Shown here: positions 25,362 to 33,889 of the stretch, one piece after another
Numbering within the stretch: the stretch's first letter is position 1
Layout: each line of letters starts with the position of its first letter
Origin: Seohaeicola saemankumensis
GTDB lineage: Bacteria; Pseudomonadota; Alphaproteobacteria; Rhodobacterales; Rhodobacteraceae
NCBI RefSeq assembly: GCF_042678485.1
Contig: NZ_JBHTKR010000004.1
Span: forward strand, 372,001 to 436,000
Length of the DNA stretch: 64,000 bases
Direction of reading: 5' to 3'
Notes under the pieces: generated by a model
The model's database searches: none
The model's input: the letters and a program-made list of their open reading frames with translations, nothing else
Told to the model about the DNA's origin: nothing
Program-made: the position numbers and the translations under genes

Positions 25362-25382
25362 CCCGAACACCCTGAAATGATC

Positions 25383-25413
25383 ACGACCCCGCAGATCGTC
25401 CGCGGGGTCGTTT
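25383..25413 (+). terminator. Rho-independent terminator after the barrel gene
   Basis: ACGACCCCGC (25383-25392) and GCGGGGTCGT (25402-25411) form ten perfect pairs, followed by TT; the opposite strand has no A/T-run of note. Confidence 0.8.
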
Positions 25414-25460
25414 CATATGGGGCGCAAGCCATCGGGTTTTCCAGGGCCGGGCTTAATCCC

Positions 25461-26066
25461 TTAATCCCTGGGGGCCGTCACCTGCATCGAGGGGCGCTGC
25501 GAAAAGGCGGCGTACCAGTCGTCAAGAGCGCCGCGATCCTTGCGCCACTGGCGCGCGTCATGGCGGAAATCCAGATAGCCCAGCGCACATCCGACGGCCA
25601 GTTGCCCCATGCAGAGCGGCCCTTCCAGATGGCTCATCCAGCGCTCGTTCAGCGCGTCGAGGGCACGTGACACCTTGGCCCACTGCGCCTCGATCCAGGG
25701 CTCGTATACCTTGTCTTCCGGGCGGATGCGCCGCTCGTAGGTCATTGAAACGGCGGCATCCATGATCCCGTCGGCTGTCGCCTCAAGCGTCAGGATTTCC
25801 CAGATGCGCGCCTCGGGGTAAAGCTTGCCGCCGGCGCGTGCATCCAGGAAACGCGTGATCACCCGGCTGTCATAGATTGCGGGGCCGTCCTCGCGCAGCA
25901 GCGCCGGGATCTTGCCAAGCGGATTGGCAGCCGCGACTTCCGCGGCTGTTGCCACGGGCGAGGTCTTGACCCCCATCACCTCGACATCGGCAAGTTGGCC
26001 GGTTTCATGCAGCACGACATGCACCTTGCGCGCGAAGGGCGATGCTGGAGAAGAGACGAGTTTCAT
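25461..26066 (-). CDS. Glutathione S-transferase family protein
   Basis: 201 residues. N-terminal thioredoxin-like domain with SPASPFARKVHVVLHETGQ, the cis-proline GKIPALLRED and the glutathione-binding YDSRVITRFLD; C-terminal helical domain with LALG-type content (AVGCALGYLDFRHD). The catalytic residue is probably an early Ser. Substrate unknown; alphaproteobacterial genomes carry many paralogues. The ATG at 26066 is followed upstream by a weak site. The gap before mtaB's stop holds the second copy of the dispersed repeat. Confidence 0.86.
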   Translation of the reverse strand: MKLVSSPASPFARKVHVVLHETGQLADVEVMGVKTSPVATAAEVAAANPLGKIPALLREDGPAIYDSRVITRFLDARAGGKLYPEARIWEILTLEATADGIMDAAVSMTYERRIRPEDKVYEPWIEAQWAKVSRALDALNERWMSHLEGPLCMGQLAVGCALGYLDFRHDARQWRKDRGALDDWYAAFSQRPSMQVTAPRD

Positions 26067-26145
26067 TGCGATGGGTCCTTTCTGAGTGTTCGACGCGACA
26101 GTAGGCCCAGTTTGGTACGGCTGTAAACTGGCCAGCCGGACCAGG

Positions 26146-26208
26146 CGGGGGGCTGTCTGCCCCCCGGTCCCTGCGGGACTCCCCCCGAGGATATTTCAGG
26201 CAAGAAGA
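26146..26208 (+). repeat. Dispersed GC-rich hairpin repeat, copy 2
   Basis: Same architecture as 8844-8901: GGGGGGC and GCCCCCC arms, the palindrome GTCCCTGCGGGAC, a C-run, then GGATATTTCAGGCAAGAAGAA. The shared 13-bp palindrome is identical and the tails differ by one base. Here it lies between two minus-strand genes and so is read antisense to them. Confidence 0.7.
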
Positions 26209-26215
26209 AAACCGA

Positions 26216-27481
26216 TCAGACCCGCGCGAGAAGCTGCGTGTCACGGACCCCGGTGATCATGGCGCTGACGATCCGGCCCTCCGGTTGCGGGCTGTCGAAG
26301 GCGACCTCGGTGAATTGTTCGGTGCGGCCCATATGCGGGTTTTCCAGCAGGACGCGATGGGTCAGGCCGACCTGGCGCTGAAGATGGCCCATGACCCGTG
26401 CATCGCCGGCGGCCCGCAGTCTTGCGGCGCGTTCCTTGATCGCCGGACCCCGGACTTGCGGCATGCGTGCGGCGGGTGTGCCGGGACGGGGCGAATAGGG
26501 AAAGACATGCAGCCATGTCAGGCTGCATTCCTCGACCAGACGCAGCGAGTTGCGGAAATGCGCTTCGGTTTCGGTGGGAAACCCCGCGATGATATCGGCG
26601 CCGAATGTCATCTCGGGGCGCAGGGACAGGGCTTCTTCGGTGAAGCGGATCGCATCGTCCCGCAGATGCCGCCGTTTCATCCGTTTGAGAATCAGGTCGT
26701 CGCCATGCTGCAGGGACAGGTGCAGATGCGGCATGAGGCGCGGCTCGGTCGCGATGGCCTGCATCAGGTTCTCGTCCACTTCGATGGAATCGATGGAACT
26801 GATGCGCAGGCGGGGCAGGTCGGGGACCAGGCGCAGGATCCGCATGACCAGATCACCCAGCTTTGGCGCGGCCGGCAGGTCGGCACCCCAGCTTGTCAGA
26901 TCGACGCCTGTCAGAACCACCTCGTTATAGCCTGAATCCACCAGACGCTTGATCTGGTCCACGACCACACCAGCAGGAACCGAGCGGGAATTGCCGCGCC
27001 CATAGGGAATGATGCAGAAGGTACAGCGGTGATCGCACCCGTTCTGAACCTGCACATAGGCGCGCGAACGGGTGCCGAACCCGTCGATCAGGTGACCGGC
27101 GGTTTCGGTCACGCTCATGATGTCGTCGACCTGCACACGTTCGGTCTGCCCGATGAAATCCGGCGAGAGACGCGCCCAGGTTTCAGGCTGCATCTTTTCG
27201 GTATTCCCGATCACCAGGTCCACCTCCGGCATGGTCGCGAAGGTCTCGGGCTCGGTCTGGGCGGCGCATCCGGTGACGATCAGCCGGGCATCCGGGTTCT
27301 CGCGGCGCAGGCGGCGGATTTCCTGACGTGCCTTGCGCACGGCCTCGGAGGTGACGGCGCATGTGTTCACGATCACCGCGCCGGACAGACCGGCCTGGGT
27401 GGCAAGATCCTTCATCGCCTCGGTCTCATAGGCGTTCAGGCGGCACCCGAAGGTGGCGAATTTCGGCGGCTGAACGGTCAT
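26216..27481 (-). CDS. mtaB: tRNA t6A37 methylthiotransferase
   Basis: Radical SAM enzyme that makes ms2t6A at tRNA position 37. 421 residues from ATG 27481. N-terminal MTTase domain with TFGCRLNAYETEAM, VNTCAVTSEAVRKARQEIR and VTGCAAQTEP supplies the three cysteines of the auxiliary cluster; the radical SAM motif is CDHRCTFCIIPYGRG; a TRAM-like end follows (GLTHRVLLENPHMGRTEQF). FGCRLN and the linkage to dapF point to MtaB rather than MiaB or RimO. It overlaps dapF (ATGA). Confidence 0.93.
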   Translation of the reverse strand: MTVQPPKFATFGCRLNAYETEAMKDLATQAGLSGAVIVNTCAVTSEAVRKARQEIRRLRRENPDARLIVTGCAAQTEPETFATMPEVDLVIGNTEKMQPETWARLSPDFIGQTERVQVDDIMSVTETAGHLIDGFGTRSRAYVQVQNGCDHRCTFCIIPYGRGNSRSVPAGVVVDQIKRLVDSGYNEVVLTGVDLTSWGADLPAAPKLGDLVMRILRLVPDLPRLRISSIDSIEVDENLMQAIATEPRLMPHLHLSLQHGDDLILKRMKRRHLRDDAIRFTEEALSLRPEMTFGADIIAGFPTETEAHFRNSLRLVEECSLTWLHVFPYSPRPGTPAARMPQVRGPAIKERAARLRAAGDARVMGHLQRQVGLTHRVLLENPHMGRTEQFTEVAFDSPQPEGRIVSAMITGVRDTQLLARV

Positions 27482-28347
27482 CCGATGCTGTCCAGGAAAG
27501 CCTGGGTCAGACGCCCGGAAGCCACATGCATGGTGGCCCCTGTCATCCAGACCCCATCTTCGCGCCACTCTATCAGAAGCGGGCCGCCATCCAGGGTGAT
27601 CTTGACGCGACGCCCGGTCAGGCCGCGCCGTGCCGCGGCCACGGCGGTGGCGCAGGACGACGACCCGGATGCCAGTGTGATCCCCACGCCGCGTTCCCAG
27701 ACCCGCATCCGCAGGTGGTCGGGCCCCAGCAGGGAAGCGAACTGCACATTTGTCCGTTGCGGAAACAGCGGATGATGTTCCATCTGCGCGCCGCGCGTTG
27801 CGAGGTCGACGGCCTCGGCGTCCGGAACGAAGAAGGTGCAATGCGGGTTGCCCATTCCGGTCGCCGTTGGCGCCCCCGTGATGGGCAATTCAAGCGTATC
27901 CATCGGCCCGGCCAGAGGGATCTCGGACCAATCAAGTTGCGGCTGTCCCATATTGACCGAGGTCAGGCCATCGCCCGCATCCACTGCATGCAGCGTTCCG
28001 CGATCCGTGGTCAGGGTCAGTGCCGTGCGACCGGTCTCTTCCATGAGCAGGCGCGCGATGCAACGCGTGGCATTCCCGCAGGCGGCCGAAGTCGATCCAT
28101 CGGCATTGTAGAACACTAGATGCGCATCGCCCGCTCCGCTTTCCGAGATCACGGCCAGTTGGTCGAAACCGATACCGCGGTGACGATCTGCAATGGCTGT
28201 AACAAGCGCCTCCGAGATCACATGAGCATCGACCCGCGCTGTGTCAGGCGCGCCGATCCGCGTGTCGAGAACAACAAAGTCGTTGCCCAACCCGTGCATC
28301 TTCATGAAGGGCAAGCCCGTTGTCTGATCCGCTTTCATGGCGCGCAT
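27478..28347 (-). CDS. dapF: Diaminopimelate epimerase
   Basis: Interconverts LL- and meso-diaminopimelate for lysine and peptidoglycan synthesis. 289 residues. MHGLGNDFVVLDTR, the first catalytic cysteine in GSTSAACGNATRCIA, and the second in ASGSSSCATAVAA. A start at 28347 has GGCAAGAGT upstream; an internal ATG nine bases later is also possible. Divergent from tRNA-Lys and coupled to mtaB. Confidence 0.96.
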   Translation of the reverse strand: MRAMKADQTTGLPFMKMHGLGNDFVVLDTRIGAPDTARVDAHVISEALVTAIADRHRGIGFDQLAVISESGAGDAHLVFYNADGSTSAACGNATRCIARLLMEETGRTALTLTTDRGTLHAVDAGDGLTSVNMGQPQLDWSEIPLAGPMDTLELPITGAPTATGMGNPHCTFFVPDAEAVDLATRGAQMEHHPLFPQRTNVQFASLLGPDHLRMRVWERGVGITLASGSSSCATAVAAARRGLTGRRVKITLDGGPLLIEWREDGVWMTGATMHVASGRLTQAFLDSIG

Positions 28348-28404
28348 ATACTCTTGCCTGCAGGGTTATTCCAGTATGCTGGAAAGAAAGGTCGATTTTC
28401 GGGG

Positions 28405-28432
28405 TTGACCCTCTGCCCCGCTCTTTCTAGAA
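28405..28432 (+). promoter_or_regulatory. Probable tRNA-Lys promoter
   Basis: TTGACC (28405-28410) and a weak -10 within TCTAGAA (28426-28432), about 12-18 bases before the tRNA 5' end. Confidence 0.5.
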
Positions 28433-28444
28433 GCGCGGCTTAGT

Positions 28445-28520
28445 GGGCCGTTAGCTCAGTTGGTAGAGCAACTGACTTTTAATCAGTGGGTCGCAGGTTC
28501 GAATCCTGCACGGCTCACCA
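28445..28520 (+). tRNA. tRNA-Lys (anticodon UUU)
   Basis: 76 bases with encoded CCA. Acceptor GGGCCGT pairs with ACGGCTC (one G-U). D arm TAGCTCAGTTGGTAGAGCA, anticodon loop ACTTTTAA with TTT, T arm GGTTCGAATCC. An adjacent hairpin follows. The N-ATPase operon ends about 280 bases further on. Confidence 0.98.
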
Positions 28521-28528
28521 CTACATTC

Positions 28529-28562
28529 AAAGGCTTGGGCAGAAATGCCCGGGCCTTTTGTC
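28529..28562 (+). terminator. Terminator of tRNA-Lys
   Basis: AAAGGCTTGGGC (28529-28540), loop AGAAAT, GCCCGGGCCTTT (28547-28558) form 12 pairs with two G-U, then TT-rich sequence. From there to 28801 I see no gene. Confidence 0.8.
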
Positions 28563-28801
28563 TTTTCAGGATCCTGCCGGGTTGCATCTGGCCGCACCGG
28601 GCGCCGGGTTTTCAGCGGATGACCTTGAACATTGCTTGGCTGAAGAAACCTCGGGGTCTGACATCCCCAGGCAGGCAAGTGATGTCTGTTGTGGGGAATC
28701 ACGCCTGTCTGCTGTGCCACGCATGGCCGCAGGATAATGACCTGATCCCCGGATAGGCCATCATGCAGGCCCGTGGTCGCACCCGGCGCGGTGTGGTTCC
28801 T

Positions 28802-29647
28802 TCACATATCAAGCGCATTTTTCGCGCCAGCGCCAAGCTCGATGATCTCGGCGGTGATGTCTTCCTGCCTCACCTGGCGCAACATCGCCTGAAAGGTTTC
28901 AAGCTCGCGCCCGATCTGACTGCCGGCGGCGGACATGGCTTCCATCCGCGCCTCGTTCTCGGCGGCAAAAGCATGAAGCGCCGCCTTGCAGATCAGCGCA
29001 TGCAGGTATTCGCGGCCAAGGGAATCGATCAGCCCCTCCAGCGGGATCTGCATCAGCGGAAGATCCCCCCTGGCTGCGGGGAGATGCGACATGTCGATAG
29101 GAAACAGAGACTGGCGCACGATGGCAGGACGCCCGAGGTTTGATCCGGTAAAGATGACATCAAGCCGGTCGATCTGATGACTGCCCACCTTGTCAAAGAT
29201 CGCTTTCGTGATCCTGTGGGCAAGCTTGGGAATGCCGGGACTATGGGACGGTATGGCAGCGGTCCAGGCGGGCACGATACCGCGCGTGGCTGCGATGGCA
29301 ATGCCACGGGTTCCGATCAGGAACAGTGTATCGGGATCAAGGTCCTCGCCGATACTGTCGATCACATGTTCGGTGAAGGCGCCGGCAAATCCCTGTTCGG
29401 CACAAAACACCAGCAGCCCAAGCTTGCCGGAGCCGGTCGCGGATGCCTCTTGCGACGTGGTGATGTCGGGCCCAAGGGCGCGCGCCATCGCTGTCGCAAT
29501 GGTGGTTGCATAGCTGTCGACCGCCTCGACCTGTGACCTTGCCACATGTGCGCGGGCGGCAGCGATCCCCTTCATGGCGTTCACGACCGCGCCAAGCTGG
29601 CGAATGCCGGTGATCCGCGCACTGATTTCAGCCAGCCGCGCGGTCAT
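28802..29647 (-). CDS. atpG: N-type ATPase gamma subunit
   Basis: Central stalk of the alternative rotary ATPase. 281 residues, coiled-coil at both ends: AEISARITGIRQLGAVVNAMKGI at the N-terminus and LRQVRQEDITAEIIELGAGA at the C-terminus. The middle has a gamma-like Rossmann region (LGLLVFCAEQGFAGAFTEHV). Last gene of the atpDCQRBEFAG operon; overlaps atpA by 4 bases. Confidence 0.9.
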   Translation of the reverse strand: MTARLAEISARITGIRQLGAVVNAMKGIAAARAHVARSQVEAVDSYATTIATAMARALGPDITTSQEASATGSGKLGLLVFCAEQGFAGAFTEHVIDSIGEDLDPDTLFLIGTRGIAIAATRGIVPAWTAAIPSHSPGIPKLAHRITKAIFDKVGSHQIDRLDVIFTGSNLGRPAIVRQSLFPIDMSHLPAARGDLPLMQIPLEGLIDSLGREYLHALICKAALHAFAAENEARMEAMSAAGSQIGRELETFQAMLRQVRQEDITAEIIELGAGAKNALDM

Positions 29648-31203
29648 GGCACCGGGGCTTTCGCGTCTTCGGCCGGATCATCAAGCTCCGGCGGGCTGTC
29701 AGAAAACGAGCCGGCAAGATGAGTGACCACCGCGACAAGTGTTTCGCGGGCCTTCGTATCAAGTCTCCCGGTCTGTGCGATGGCCTCAACCATGTCAGGG
29801 GCTTCCCTGTCCAAGGCATCGGCCAGACCTGTCCGAAATGCCTCGACGGCTGCGGGGGCCAGCGGATCCAGCGCGCCGGTTTGCACCGCCAGCAGCAGTG
29901 CAACCTCATCTGCCAGACGATATGGCTGATGCTGGGGCTGGCGCAGGATCTTTCGGATCCGCTCGCCGCGCGTCAGCTGTTGGCGCACGCGGGCTTCCGG
30001 CATCGCGCCAAAACGGCTGAAGACCTCAAGTTCCAGAAACTGGGCATAGTCCAGGCGCAAAGAACCCGCAGCCTCGCGCAGCACCGGGGTCTGGGTCTTG
30101 CCGCCAACCCGGCTGACACTCAGCCCCACATCCACGGCGGGTTTCTGACCCTGATGGAACAACGGCGCATCCAGTACGATCTGGCCATCGGTGATCGAGA
30201 TCAGGTTGGTCGGGATAAAGGCCGACAGGTTGCCCGCCACGGTTTCCGCAATCGGCAAGGCCGTGAGGGACCCGCCACCGCGCGCCGGGGACAGTTTTGC
30301 CGCCCGTTCCAGCAGGCGGGCATGGATGTAGAAGACATCGCCCGGATATGCCTCGCGCCCCGGAGACTGCCGGGTCAGCAGCGCGATTTCACGATGGGTG
30401 GCGGCATGTTTGGACAGATCGTCGATCACCACAAGGGCATGTTGCCCCTGATCGCGAAAGTATTCGGCCATGGTCATCCCGGCATAAGGGGCGATCCATT
30501 GCAGGCCCGGCGCAGAGGCCGCGCTTGCGACCAGAACGATACAGCGATCAAAGGCGCCCTGGGCCTGCAACGCGTCAACGGCCCGGCGCACACTGGATGT
30601 CTTTTGTCCGACAGCCACGTAGATGCAGATCATGTCGCTGTCGCGCTGGGCGATCAGCGTGTCGATGGCCAGTGTTGTCTTGCCGGTCGAATGATCGCCC
30701 ACGATCAGTTCGCGCTGGCCCCGGCCCAGCGGAAACAGCGTGTCCAACACGGCGATGCCGGTTTGCACGGGTTCGGTTACAAGGTCACGCTCGATGATTG
30801 CGGGGGCGGGGCGATCGATGGGCCAGCGCGTGTCGGACAGCACCGCGCCCTTGCGATCAAGCGGGCGGCCCAATGGATCGACGATCCGGCCCAGCAGCGC
30901 CTTGCCGACCGGGACGCTGACGACCTCGCCCGTGCCAAAGACCTTGTCGCCCGCTTCGACCCTGCTTGCGGCATCCAGAAGCACACATCCGATCAGATCG
31001 GGGTTCAGAACCCGCGCAAAGCCGAACTGGCCCCCTTCGAACCGCAGAACCTCGTCCAGCCGGACATCGCGCAACCCCGAGATCATCGCGACCCCGTCGG
31101 CGATCTCTTCGACCCGGCCCCTGTGTTCTGTCCGCGGCCCAAGCTTCGCGCGCGCAAGAACCGCGCGCGCGCCGGCCAGCCAGTCCTGGGGGTCAGGCTG
31201 CAT
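29644..31203 (-). CDS. atpA: N-type ATPase alpha subunit
   Basis: Non-catalytic nucleotide-binding subunit; 519 residues. Walker A is GDHSTGKT rather than the usual GDRQTGKT, followed by IAPYAGMTMAEYFRDQGQHA and VVIDDLSKHAATHREI. The N-terminal beta-barrel is normal and the C-terminal tail (after SFSDSPPELDDPAED) is acidic and extended. Overlaps atpF by 11 bases and atpG by 4. Confidence 0.93.
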   Translation of the reverse strand: MQPDPQDWLAGARAVLARAKLGPRTEHRGRVEEIADGVAMISGLRDVRLDEVLRFEGGQFGFARVLNPDLIGCVLLDAASRVEAGDKVFGTGEVVSVPVGKALLGRIVDPLGRPLDRKGAVLSDTRWPIDRPAPAIIERDLVTEPVQTGIAVLDTLFPLGRGQRELIVGDHSTGKTTLAIDTLIAQRDSDMICIYVAVGQKTSSVRRAVDALQAQGAFDRCIVLVASAASAPGLQWIAPYAGMTMAEYFRDQGQHALVVIDDLSKHAATHREIALLTRQSPGREAYPGDVFYIHARLLERAAKLSPARGGGSLTALPIAETVAGNLSAFIPTNLISITDGQIVLDAPLFHQGQKPAVDVGLSVSRVGGKTQTPVLREAAGSLRLDYAQFLELEVFSRFGAMPEARVRQQLTRGERIRKILRQPQHQPYRLADEVALLLAVQTGALDPLAPAAVEAFRTGLADALDREAPDMVEAIAQTGRLDTKARETLVAVVTHLAGSFSDSPPELDDPAEDAKAPVP

Positions 31204-31930
31204 CCTGTAGATCCTTCAGTATGGCTTCAAGGTCCGCAGCCCAGTTGCTGTGCAGCACGAAATGCCGCGTGCGTATTTCGAAACCGGCGATCAGCGCAGG
31301 GTCCGTCCTGAAGTTCAGACGCGGCTGACCCTCCAGCGCGGCCCCGACCGCTTTTTCGATCTGCGCCGTTGTTTCGTCATCCAGTTCGACCGCACTGATC
31401 AGATCGATACCGCCCACCGTGCCGGCCAAAGCGGCCTTGTCCTTGTGGGGCATTGCATCGATGGTCTCGATCAGCTGATCCAGAAACGGCGTCTTGAGCT
31501 GTCCGGCATCCGCTCTCTCAAGCAGTTTCCGCGCAATATCCACGGCCAATCGCGCCGATTCAGATGCAGCAGCCATACGGTTTGCATCGCGGACATGCTC
31601 GCGTTCCAACTGCGCTGTCCTCAGCAGTGCCTCTGCCTTGGCGGCAGCGTCCTTGAGGGTTGCCTTGGCGGCGGCATCGGCCTGCAAGGCGGCCTCGGTC
31701 AGCAGGGTGTTCCGCTCTGCGGCCATGCCCTCGCGGGTTGCTATGACCTCGGCCAGGAAATCATCGGCTTTGGCTTGCGCGGCCTTTGCGTCTTTCAGGA
31801 TGCCTTCGACCGTGCCCTGTCGTCTTGCGATAGCTTCTGCCACCGGCCGCCAGAAAACCCGTGACAGCAGCCAGACAAGGATCAGGACGTTGACGGCCTG
31901 CAATCCAAGGGTCCACCAGTTGATCGTCAT
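31193..31930 (-). CDS. atpF: N-type ATPase b subunit with delta-like C-terminal extension
   Basis: 245 residues, much longer than the usual b subunit (about 160). A membrane helix near the N-terminus (LGLQAVNVLILVWLLSRVFW) is followed by a long Ala/Lys/Glu-rich helix (about 30-140). The last 100 residues contain LKTPFLDQLIETIDAMP and TRHFVLHSNWAADLEAIL, reminiscent of the delta (OSCP-like) subunit. No atpH exists in the operon, so this extension probably replaces delta, as proposed for N-ATPases. Confidence 0.88.
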   Translation of the reverse strand: MTINWWTLGLQAVNVLILVWLLSRVFWRPVAEAIARRQGTVEGILKDAKAAQAKADDFLAEVIATREGMAAERNTLLTEAALQADAAAKATLKDAAAKAEALLRTAQLEREHVRDANRMAAASESARLAVDIARKLLERADAGQLKTPFLDQLIETIDAMPHKDKAALAGTVGGIDLISAVELDDETTAQIEKAVGAALEGQPRLNFRTDPALIAGFEIRTRHFVLHSNWAADLEAILKDLQDAA

Positions 31931-31934
31931 GCGT

Positions 31935-32180
31935 TCACACAAGCAGCGGGTTGGCGAAAAGCAACAGCAACGCGATCACAAGGCAGTAGATCGCCGTTGT
32001 TTCGATCATCGCCAGTCCGACGAAAAGCGTGCGCGAGATCGTGTTGGCCGCTTCTGGCTGACGCGCGATGGCATCCATCGCGGCGGCGACGGCGCGCCCT
32101 TCGGCCAGCGCGGGCCCGATCGCGCCAAAGGCCACGGTAAAGGCCGCACAGACAATGCTGACAAGGCTGAGATAGTCCAT
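31935..32180 (-). CDS. atpE: N-type ATPase c subunit, double-glutamate site
   Basis: Rotor subunit, 81 residues with two helices and a polar loop ARQPEA. The ion-carrying glutamate is Glu60 in IETTAIY (positions 59-65), with Thr61 and Tyr65 nearby. In the first helix Glu27 (ALAEG) replaces the glutamine found at the equivalent place in the sodium c subunit of Ilyobacter tartaricus. These polar ligands are consistent with Na+ or H+ use; see findings. Translation overlaps atpB (TGATG). Confidence 0.94.
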   Translation of the reverse strand: MDYLSLVSIVCAAFTVAFGAIGPALAEGRAVAAAMDAIARQPEAANTISRTLFVGLAMIETTAIYCLVIALLLLFANPLLV

Positions 32181-32893
32181 CAGATATCCTTTTCGTTTGG
32201 AGAGGTTGCCGGGTCTGCGGTTGTCGCGCCGGCTGTGCCTGTCGCGACGGCAGCCGTGATGAACACCATCGCCAGAACCGCGAAAATATAGGCCTGCACC
32301 AGCCCGGTCAGCAGATCGAGCGCCATCAGCGGGATCGGCACAAGAAGCCCCGCCAGCGAAGCCACGATTCCGATGACGAAAACGCCGCTCATCACATTGC
32401 CGAACAGGCGCACGAACATCGAAAAAACCCGCGTCACGCTGGACAGCATGTTCAACGGGATCATCACCGGGTTGGGCGAGGCAAAGGATCTGAGATAACC
32501 GCCAACGCCGCCGCCGCGCACGCCGAACCAGATCACCGAAAGAAAGACCAGGATCGCAAGGGCCGCATCGGTTTCAAGTTGCGCCGTCGGGGGTTCGACC
32601 CCGGGCACAAGGGATGACCAGTTCGCGACTAGGATGAACAGGAACAGTGTGCCGATGAACGCGCGATAGGGCGAGGGGCTGGCACCGGTCGTCTCGACGA
32701 TCTGGGTGTCGAGCGTGGCGACAAAAAGTTCCAGCGCCGCCTGGGGCTTTGTCGGAAGCAAGGCCAGCCTGCGGGTCAACAGCCCCGCCCCCAGCACCAG
32801 AGCCGCCATGATCACCCAGGTCGTGACAACGGATTGCGCGATCGGAACCGGCCCAAGCTGGAAAAGGATGGTGGAATCGAGCGGTGAATTCAT
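32180..32893 (-). CDS. atpB: N-type ATPase a subunit
   Basis: Membrane stator with the ion half-channels. 237 residues, about six helices. The essential arginine is in FSMFVRLFGNVMSGVFVIG. The final helix sequence QAYIFAVLAMVFITAAVA matches the family, followed by a short hydrophilic tail (ATTADPATSPNEKDI). Starts at ATG 32893, overlapping atpR by 4. Confidence 0.92.
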   Translation of the reverse strand: MNSPLDSTILFQLGPVPIAQSVVTTWVIMAALVLGAGLLTRRLALLPTKPQAALELFVATLDTQIVETTGASPSPYRAFIGTLFLFILVANWSSLVPGVEPPTAQLETDAALAILVFLSVIWFGVRGGGVGGYLRSFASPNPVMIPLNMLSSVTRVFSMFVRLFGNVMSGVFVIGIVASLAGLLVPIPLMALDLLTGLVQAYIFAVLAMVFITAAVATGTAGATTADPATSPNEKDI

Positions 32894-33180
32894 GTCCGAT
32901 CCGTCCTGTTGTGGCGCAGCATCAGGGTCTTCACCGTCAGAACGCCCGCCAGCGCCGCCAAAAGGGCAAGGCCGCCAAACAGCACCGCAAGGTAGAAACC
33001 GGCCCCGATCATGACCAGCCGCGCAAGAGACAGCGCAAGGGCCAGGACCGGGCTTGCGCCATCGACGATCAACGCGGTTGTCCAGCGCAGGGTGCGGAAA
33101 TAGGCCAACCCAAGAAGCAACCCGCCCGCGAAGCAAAGCGGCAAGGTCAGCACAAGGGGCAGTGTCTGGGTCATGGTCAT
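32890..33180 (-). CDS. atpR: N-ATPase-specific membrane protein AtpR
   Basis: 96 residues with three hydrophobic segments (PLVLTLPLCFAGGLLLGLAY; VLALALSLARLVMIGAGFYL; GGLALLAALAGVLTVKTLML). A small protein of this kind directly upstream of atpB is the defining extra gene of N-ATPases. It carries Arg46-like charge within a helix (SLARLV), suggested elsewhere to act with the c ring during assembly; the role is not proven. Overlaps atpQ and atpB. Confidence 0.85.
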   Translation of the reverse strand: MTMTQTLPLVLTLPLCFAGGLLLGLAYFRTLRWTTALIVDGASPVLALALSLARLVMIGAGFYLAVLFGGLALLAALAGVLTVKTLMLRHNRTDRT

Positions 33181-33470
33181 CGCGCATTCATCCATTTCCA
33201 GGCGGTCCAGCCGCCAAGACAAAGGCCCAGCACCATCAAGGGCGCTGTCCAGAAAATCCCGCTGGACAGGCGGGCATCCAGCCATCGGCCCAGGAAAAGC
33301 CCGGCAAGCGTGGGTGTGACAAGGATCCACCCCAGCACGCCGATCTGCGCCAGCCTGCGGCCCACGGACATGTCACCTTCTTGCAGCCACCGCGCGCGCC
33401 GGTCACGGCGCAGCCGGGTTTCGCGCACCAGCGGGTCTTCGTCCGGTTTGGGCCTGGGTGTCTGCGTCAT
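33177..33470 (-). CDS. atpQ: N-ATPase-specific membrane protein AtpQ (AtpI/AtpZ-like)
   Basis: 97 residues: a basic N-terminus (RETRLRRDRRARWLQEGD) and two helices (AQIGVLGWILVTPTLAGLFL; FWTAPLMVLGLCLGGWTAW). It resembles AtpI/AtpZ assembly or ion-uptake factors and is found with AtpR in this operon type. Overlaps atpC and atpR by 4 bases each. Confidence 0.85.
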   Translation of the reverse strand: MTQTPRPKPDEDPLVRETRLRRDRRARWLQEGDMSVGRRLAQIGVLGWILVTPTLAGLFLGRWLDARLSSGIFWTAPLMVLGLCLGGWTAWKWMNAR

Positions 33471-33889
33471 TGGAACTCACCTGCGTTTGCGCCAGGTTTC
33501 AGGCGGCTGATCATCCGGCGTATGGCATTCAGTTGCAGGCGAACGGTTTCGACATGATCCATCCGCTCCTGATCCTCGTCCGACTGGAACCGCGCCAGCA
33601 CCTGCCGGTCGAGTATGGCAAGATCGTCACCGGCCACGGCCTCGCGCGTGGCAATATCGACCATGGTCGCGTGGTCATCCGCATGGCTTACGGTCATCAC
33701 CCCGCCACGAACCGCGCAGAACCGCTCCGCGTCGGCCTGCCGCCAACTGACGATCGAGACGGCAAGCGCCGTCAGAAATGGCGCATGGCCGGACAGGACA
33801 CCGAAACTTCCGCTAGCATCTTCGGCGCGCAAACTGTCGATCTGACTATCCACAATGACCGACAGCGGTGTCACGATCCTCAACCTCAT
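33467..33889 (-). CDS. atpC: N-type ATPase epsilon subunit
   Basis: 140 residues. MRLRIVTPLSVIVDSQIDSL and GSFGVLSGHAPFLTALA form the beta-sandwich typical of epsilon; AFARFQ-like helical tail follows (LNAIRRMISRLKPGANAG). The position second in the operon, between atpD and atpQ, is diagnostic of the N-type arrangement. Overlaps atpD by 4. Confidence 0.9.
   Translation of the reverse strand: MRLRIVTPLSVIVDSQIDSLRAEDASGSFGVLSGHAPFLTALAVSIVSWRQADAERFCAVRGGVMTVSHADDHATMVDIATREAVAGDDLAILDRQVLARFQSDEDQERMDHVETVRLQLNAIRRMISRLKPGANAGEFQ

Noticed and set aside
28460..28756. Small open frames over tRNA-Lys and its downstream spacer
   Set aside because: They overlap the tRNA and terminator and have no ribosome-binding site or homology I can recognise.
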